The notes under the pieces: generated by a model
The model's input: only the letters and a program-made list of their open reading frames with translations
Databases searched by the model: none
Told to the model about the DNA's origin: nothing
Position numbers and translations under genes: made by a program
Assembly: GCA_946478995.1 (NCBI GenBank)
Contig: CAMLDK010000033.1
Span: forward strand, 1 to 9,094
From: an uncultured Candidatus Saccharibacteria bacterium
GTDB taxonomy: Bacteria; Patescibacteria; Saccharimonadia; Saccharimonadales; 2-12-FULL-41-12
DNA: 9,094 nucleotides
Reading direction: 5' to 3'
Shown here: positions 6,644 to 9,094 of the stretch, piece by piece
How the letters are laid out: the number at the start of each line of letters is the position of its first letter
Position numbering within the stretch: position 1 is the first letter of the stretch

Positions 6644-7570
6644 ATGATCAATGTTTACCACAGCACTGCTCGTGATTCCAAATTAAGGTCGGCCAAAATC
6701 GCCAAGGCCGGCAGCTGGGTTCATGCCGTCGAGCCGACCGAAGCCGAGCTGGAAAAGCTAGCCAAGGAATTCAACTTGGACAAAGACATCCTTATGGATG
6801 CGACCGATCCGCACGAGGCTCCCCGTGTGGAAGAAAGCGAAGGCGCTACGTACGTTTTCTGCCGTTACTGCCGCCCGGCCGACCCTGATATTCCGACCGA
6901 GCCTATGCTTATAGTCTCTACCGACAAAAACATCATCACCGTGATGCGCAGCAATGACGACACGCTACAAAACATAATAAACGGCCACAAATATATAGCC
7001 ACCACACAGAAAACCAAGACATTTCTTCAAATCTTAGAGCAAATCAACCATTCCTACCGCAGCCAGCTGCTTCAGATCTCCAAGCAAATTCTGCGTTTCC
7101 GCTCCCAGATGCGCCGTACAGAAGCCAGCAATATAGACCTGATAAAATTCATTGAACTCGAGGAAGACCTGAATGAATTCTTATCAGCTCTGCAGCCGCA
7201 GGGAATTGTTCTAAACGCCCTTGAGTCCGGTAAATATATGAAAATGTATGAGGATGACAGGGAGATGGCCGACGATATTCTGCTAAATACCAACGAGCTG
7301 ATCGAGCAGTGTAAATCGCGGCTTAGGACTGTTGTGAATATCCGCCAGGCTTATGATGTGATAGCCACCAACAACCTTAACAAAATATTCAGGCGCCTAA
7401 CCGCCATAGCCATCTTTTTGGCCATACCGACGGTAATCGGCGGCTTATGGGGGATGAATGTGCCCTTGCCTTATCAGGAAAGTAAGTACGCGTTTTTCAT
7501 TATCCTGATCCTTATTGCCGCCACGGTATATTTAGCTAACCGGTTCTTTACTTATAAAAAATGGCTCTAA
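6644..7570 (+). CDS. corA: CorA-family magnesium/divalent cation channel
   Basis: The protein has 308 residues, close to the usual CorA length of about 310-320. An N-terminal alpha/beta cytoplasmic domain (about 1-120) is followed by a long charged helical region (about 125-250, the funnel/stalk). Two C-terminal membrane helices follow: TM1 at about 252-270, ending in the diagnostic GMN (270-272) within GGLWGMNVPLP, and TM2 at about 281-301. A short basic tail, TYKKWL, ends the protein, as in other CorA proteins. It would form a homopentamer that lets Mg2+ (or Co2+/Ni2+) into the cell. It lies 21 bp downstream of metK; MetK needs Mg2+, which makes the pairing sensible, but a functional link is inference. 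A -10 box close to the ATG suggests a separate leaderless start. Confidence 0.95.
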   Translation: MINVYHSTARDSKLRSAKIAKAGSWVHAVEPTEAELEKLAKEFNLDKDILMDATDPHEAPRVEESEGATYVFCRYCRPADPDIPTEPMLIVSTDKNIITVMRSNDDTLQNIINGHKYIATTQKTKTFLQILEQINHSYRSQLLQISKQILRFRSQMRRTEASNIDLIKFIELEEDLNEFLSALQPQGIVLNALESGKYMKMYEDDREMADDILLNTNELIEQCKSRLRTVVNIRQAYDVIATNNLNKIFRRLTAIAIFLAIPTVIGGLWGMNVPLPYQESKYAFFIILILIAATVYLANRFFTYKKWL

Positions 7571-7593
7571 CCTAAAAATCAGCTATTTTTAGG
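7571..7593. terminator. Inverted repeat between convergent genes, possible bidirectional terminator
   Basis: CCTAAAAAT (7571-7579) and ATTTTTAGG (7585-7593) form a perfect 9-bp stem with a 5-nt loop, starting right after the corA stop and covering the TAA stop of the convergent gene (7589-7591). Both arms supply a T-run for one strand. The stem is AT-rich with only two GC pairs, so terminator strength is uncertain. Confidence 0.5.
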
Positions 7594-7978
7594 GACGTGC
7601 CACCGGTGCCATTCTATCGAAGACATCCCTGTATGCTCCCGTGCCAAGCCAGGTAAGCGCGACACTTCGCGAATCTTTTGGCGCGCCTGGTTTCTCTTCA
7701 TGTGTGCGAACCAAACTTATCTCACATAACCTATCAAGGGTTTCTCCAAAAAGCTTAATACGGTCTTCGTCGGTTCTTGATATCCTAAGCCCTTTTCTTA
7801 ATTCTATTTTAGGATTGAAGCCTGTCACGCTCTTGCTGCCGAGTTTTCTTAAAATTTCGATAGCCATTGCAGACTGGTCGGCGCTCACCTCGCCGCCTTC
7901 TTCCTCACGACCGGCTGTCAACAGCTCGCCGACAGCCTCTAATTGCTCGTCTCTAGATTTCCTGACAGGATTATTCAC
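7589..7978 (-). CDS. Unknown small protein, perhaps with a winged-helix-like C-terminal part
   Basis: The protein has 129 residues from a GTG start at 7978. I chose this start because TATAAT lies just 6 nt upstream of it with a -35 at 17 nt. A TTG at 8008 would extend the frame by 10 residues but lies within the promoter, between the -10 and -35. The product is charged, with an acidic low-complexity patch (about 24-33), a helix MAIEILRKLG (about 38-47) and a C-terminal stretch where a helix (DRIKLFGETLDRLCEISLV, about 72-90) is followed by a charged turn and SVALTWLGTGAY. That order is reminiscent of a winged-helix recognition helix plus wing, but the match is weak. No membrane segment or signal peptide is seen. 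I do not recognise the family. The opposite-strand frame over the same bases is Ser/Leu-rich and looks like a shadow. Confidence 0.7.
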   Translation of the reverse strand: MNNPVRKSRDEQLEAVGELLTAGREEEGGEVSADQSAMAIEILRKLGSKSVTGFNPKIELRKGLRISRTDEDRIKLFGETLDRLCEISLVRTHEEKPGAPKDSRSVALTWLGTGAYRDVFDRMAPVARP

Positions 7979-7984
7979 TTTTAT

Positions 7985-8013
7985 ATTATACAATAAACCT
8001 TTATACAAATCAA
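7985..8013 (-). promoter_or_regulatory. Promoter with consensus -10 for the minus-strand small gene
   Basis: On the minus strand, TTGATT (8013-8008) and a perfect TATAAT (7990-7985) are spaced by 17 nt. The -10 ends 6 nt before a GTG at 7978, so the message should start at or next to the GTG. This places the start codon well inside the longest open frame and argues for leaderless translation from GTG. Confidence 0.6.
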
Positions 8014-8033
8014 CATAAGCGTAAAAGTTTTAA

Positions 8034-8064
8034 TTGACGCGTTAACTAGTAGTCGGTTTATAAT
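8034..8064 (+). promoter_or_regulatory. Promoter of a candidate small RNA
   Basis: TTGACG (8034-8039) and a perfect TATAAT (8059-8064) are separated by 19 nt, a somewhat long spacer. Predicted transcription starts near 8071. No start codon leading to an ORF follows before the terminator at 8092-8124, so the product would be a short untranslated RNA. Confidence 0.5.
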
Positions 8065-8070
8065 AAACAT

Positions 8071-8124
8071 TGGAAGTGTGAGGCTTCCGTCGATCCCGAC
8101 ATCACCGTCGGGATCCTTGTTTTT
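8071..8124 (+). ncRNA. Candidate short RNA of two hairpins, or an attenuated leader
   Basis: Between a consensus-like promoter and a strong terminator lies a segment of about 54 nt without an ORF. Hairpin 1 is GGAAG (8072-8076) with CTTCC (8084-8088), possibly extended by a G-T pair. Hairpin 2 is the terminator stem, 8092-8115. I do not recognise it as a known RNA family. It could be a stand-alone small RNA or a leader that attenuates the gene at 8199; that gene, however, seems to have its own promoter downstream. Boundaries are predicted from promoter spacing and the end of the T-run. Confidence 0.4.
8092..8124 (+). terminator. Strong intrinsic terminator
   Basis: GATCCCGAC (8092-8100) and GTCGGGATC (8107-8115) make a perfect 9-bp GC-rich stem with a 6-nt loop, followed by CTT, a G and five T (8120-8124). 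It is the best intrinsic terminator in the window, yet no plus-strand ORF lies directly upstream; the nearest plus-strand gene, corA, ended 500 bp earlier. Confidence 0.75.
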
Positions 8125-8145
8125 AAGAACCATTATCCACGACAT

Positions 8146-8176
8146 TTGATTTATCGCTATATTATGTTAAGATAAT
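8146..8176 (+). promoter_or_regulatory. Candidate promoter of the gene at 8199
   Basis: TTGATT (8146-8151) and GATAAT (8171-8176) are 19 nt apart, giving a start near 8183, just before the Shine-Dalgarno AGGGAG (8187-8192), which is 6 nt from the ATG. The same -35 hexamer, TTGATT, is used by the minus-strand small gene. Confidence 0.4.
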
Positions 8177-8198
8177 CTTAAATAACAGGGAGTTTCGG

Positions 8199-8543
8199 AT
8201 GAATAATAAAGGGTATGAAACCGTAAAAGCCGCACTTGACGAAAGGCTTGGTGAAAGAACTTATGCAACCACTAGTCAGCATTTCGACGAAGAGGATGGC
8301 TACTCTTCTAGGTATGTAAGCTTTAGTGCTCATCTTGGCCCTGGAGAAACAACTCATAACGGCGTTGACCCTGTAAGAATACTGTCGGCACTGCATGACG
8401 CTGGGCTTATGGCCTCTCATGAAACCAGGGTCGTGCATTCGGACACCCCGCAATTTGCATACCTAGGGGTTTTTACTGATTTGCCTCACAATGAGGGTGA
8501 GACGCCTCCGCCGAAAGTTATGCTGGAAGACCTTAACGCATAA
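8199..8543 (+). CDS. Unknown small acidic protein
   Basis: The protein has 114 residues, soluble and acidic, with no membrane segment or signal peptide. I do not recognise the family. Residues about 1-20 look helical (KGYETVKAALDERLG), about 33-48 form a strand-like, Ser/Tyr-rich stretch (GYSSRYVSFSAHLG), and about 57-72 look like another helix (DPVRILSALHDAGLMA) before a last strand (FAYLGVFTDL) and a Pro-rich end. The start is well defined by the Shine-Dalgarno AGGGAG 6 nt upstream, one of only two clear ones in the window. The stop (TAA, 8541-8543) is followed after 6 nt by another start in the same reading frame, so the two genes are likely co-transcribed. Confidence 0.75.
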   Translation: MNNKGYETVKAALDERLGERTYATTSQHFDEEDGYSSRYVSFSAHLGPGETTHNGVDPVRILSALHDAGLMASHETRVVHSDTPQFAYLGVFTDLPHNEGETPPPKVMLEDLNA

Positions 8544-8549
8544 ATTGCC

Positions 8550-9094
8550 ATGAGCAGAGGTATATTGCCCGTATTTGAAGCTGTTGAAAATATTGAAGCC
8601 GCCGAAGCCCTTAGCGAACCTTTCCTGCGGGCTGAAGATTATACAGTTCTTCCGGAAGACGACCTGGGGAAAGTGGAGCCGATTGCAGTAGGTGTGGCTT
8701 ATATTTCAGATGATGGAGAGGTTGAGTACGGATTTGCGTTAGCTGAAGAGACAGACAGGCCGCTAGCTGCTGTCCAGGAATTTTCCGGGGGATATGATAG
8801 GACAGTTGGCTATGAGCATGCGGTAGAAGCTAGAGTGAAATCTCAAAATCAAGCTAATGTTGTAGCAGCAAACTCCGATTGGAGAAGGATAGCAATAGAA
8901 AAAACCCAAGCACGGGGTCTAAAAACAATCTCAGGTTTTGCGGTATTTGCTTCAGGAGTAGAAAGTTCGGAGCTAAGCAGCGGTTTTGTCGTGACGAAGA
9001 AAGTCTTTGAAGAACTCCCCTTGGACTTAAGGGAAGACTGGGTAGATACTGTAAATAGAGGTGAAGTAAATGAACTCGAAGCCAGACTATCCGG
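8550..9094 (+). CDS. Unknown acidic protein, 3' end cut by the window
   Basis: An open frame runs from the ATG at 8550 to the end of the window without a stop (181 complete codons). It begins MSRGILPVFEAVENIEAAEA and is rich in Glu, Ala and Val. No transmembrane helix, signal peptide or recognisable motif is seen, and I cannot name a family. There is no Shine-Dalgarno and no -10 box near the ATG, so its translation probably depends on the upstream gene, whose stop lies 6 nt before in the same frame. Codon choice in the segment looks like a real gene (mixed third positions, no long shadow features). The true length cannot be known from this window. Confidence 0.75.
   Translation, partial: MSRGILPVFEAVENIEAAEALSEPFLRAEDYTVLPEDDLGKVEPIAVGVAYISDDGEVEYGFALAEETDRPLAAVQEFSGGYDRTVGYEHAVEARVKSQNQANVVAANSDWRRIAIEKTQARGLKTISGFAVFASGVESSELSSGFVVTKKVFEELPLDLREDWVDTVNRGEVNELEARLS

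Noticed and set aside
7979..8008. TTG at 8008 as the start of the minus-strand small gene
   Set aside because: The 10 added residues are encoded over the -10 box and spacer of a good promoter, so they would lie upstream of the predicted transcript start. GTG at 7978 is preferred.
7641..8018. Plus-strand open frame of 125 codons opposite the small minus-strand gene
   Set aside because: Its product is Ser/Leu-rich low complexity, there is no promoter or Shine-Dalgarno, and the minus-strand frame has a consensus promoter at its start.
1..9094. CRISPR array, insertion sequence, tRNA or rRNA genes
   Set aside because: No regularly spaced repeats, transposase motifs, terminal inverted repeats, cloverleaf-like segments or rRNA-like stretches were seen on either strand.

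Overview
The window is about 9.1 kb of compact bacterial DNA of moderate GC content. It has standard-code ORFs, intergenic gaps of mostly 0-50 bp, and many small proteins without clear families. The combination of a zinc-ribbon/PH-domain membrane protein, a large single-pass surface protein with a pilin-like C-terminal module, many orphan proteins and many genes lacking Shine-Dalgarno sites suggests a Candidate Phyla Radiation (Patescibacteria) genome, possibly Saccharibacteria. That assignment is inference from style; there is no rRNA or other marker gene here.

Layout. (1) 90-1208, plus: a protein with a faint glycerol-acyltransferase (PlsC-like) signature. (2) 1225-1836, plus: zinc ribbon, two membrane segments and a bacterial PH domain. 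(3) 1889-3715, plus: proline-rich, single-pass surface protein ending in a pilin-like domain. (4) 3725-3991, plus: acylphosphatase, whose last bases overlap (5) 3981-5264, minus: a 12-TM MFS exporter. (6) 5307-5512: the plus-strand promoter and leader of metK, holding a SAM-I (S-box) riboswitch and a hairpin that acts as terminator and/or hides the Shine-Dalgarno. (7) 5513-6622: metK. (8) 6644-7570: CorA-type metal channel. (9) 7589-7978, minus: small unknown protein. (10) 7979-8198: a busy intergenic region with divergent promoters and a candidate short RNA of about 54 nt. (11) 8199-8543 and 8550-9094 (cut by the window end): two unknown acidic proteins in the same reading frame.

How it works together. 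The best-supported regulatory unit is the metK leader. The aptamer's P1, P2, P3, P4, GCAACC/GGTGC core and pseudoknot can all be drawn, and the switch would lower MetK synthesis when SAM is plentiful. A second theme is gene starts. At five genes (90, 1225, 5264 minus, 6644 and 7978 minus) a -10 box lies only 6-12 nt before the start codon and no Shine-Dalgarno is visible, which points to leaderless mRNAs. The two genes with a real 5' leader (metK and 8199) do carry Shine-Dalgarno sites. No complete biosynthetic pathway, mobile element, CRISPR array, tRNA or rRNA was recognised.
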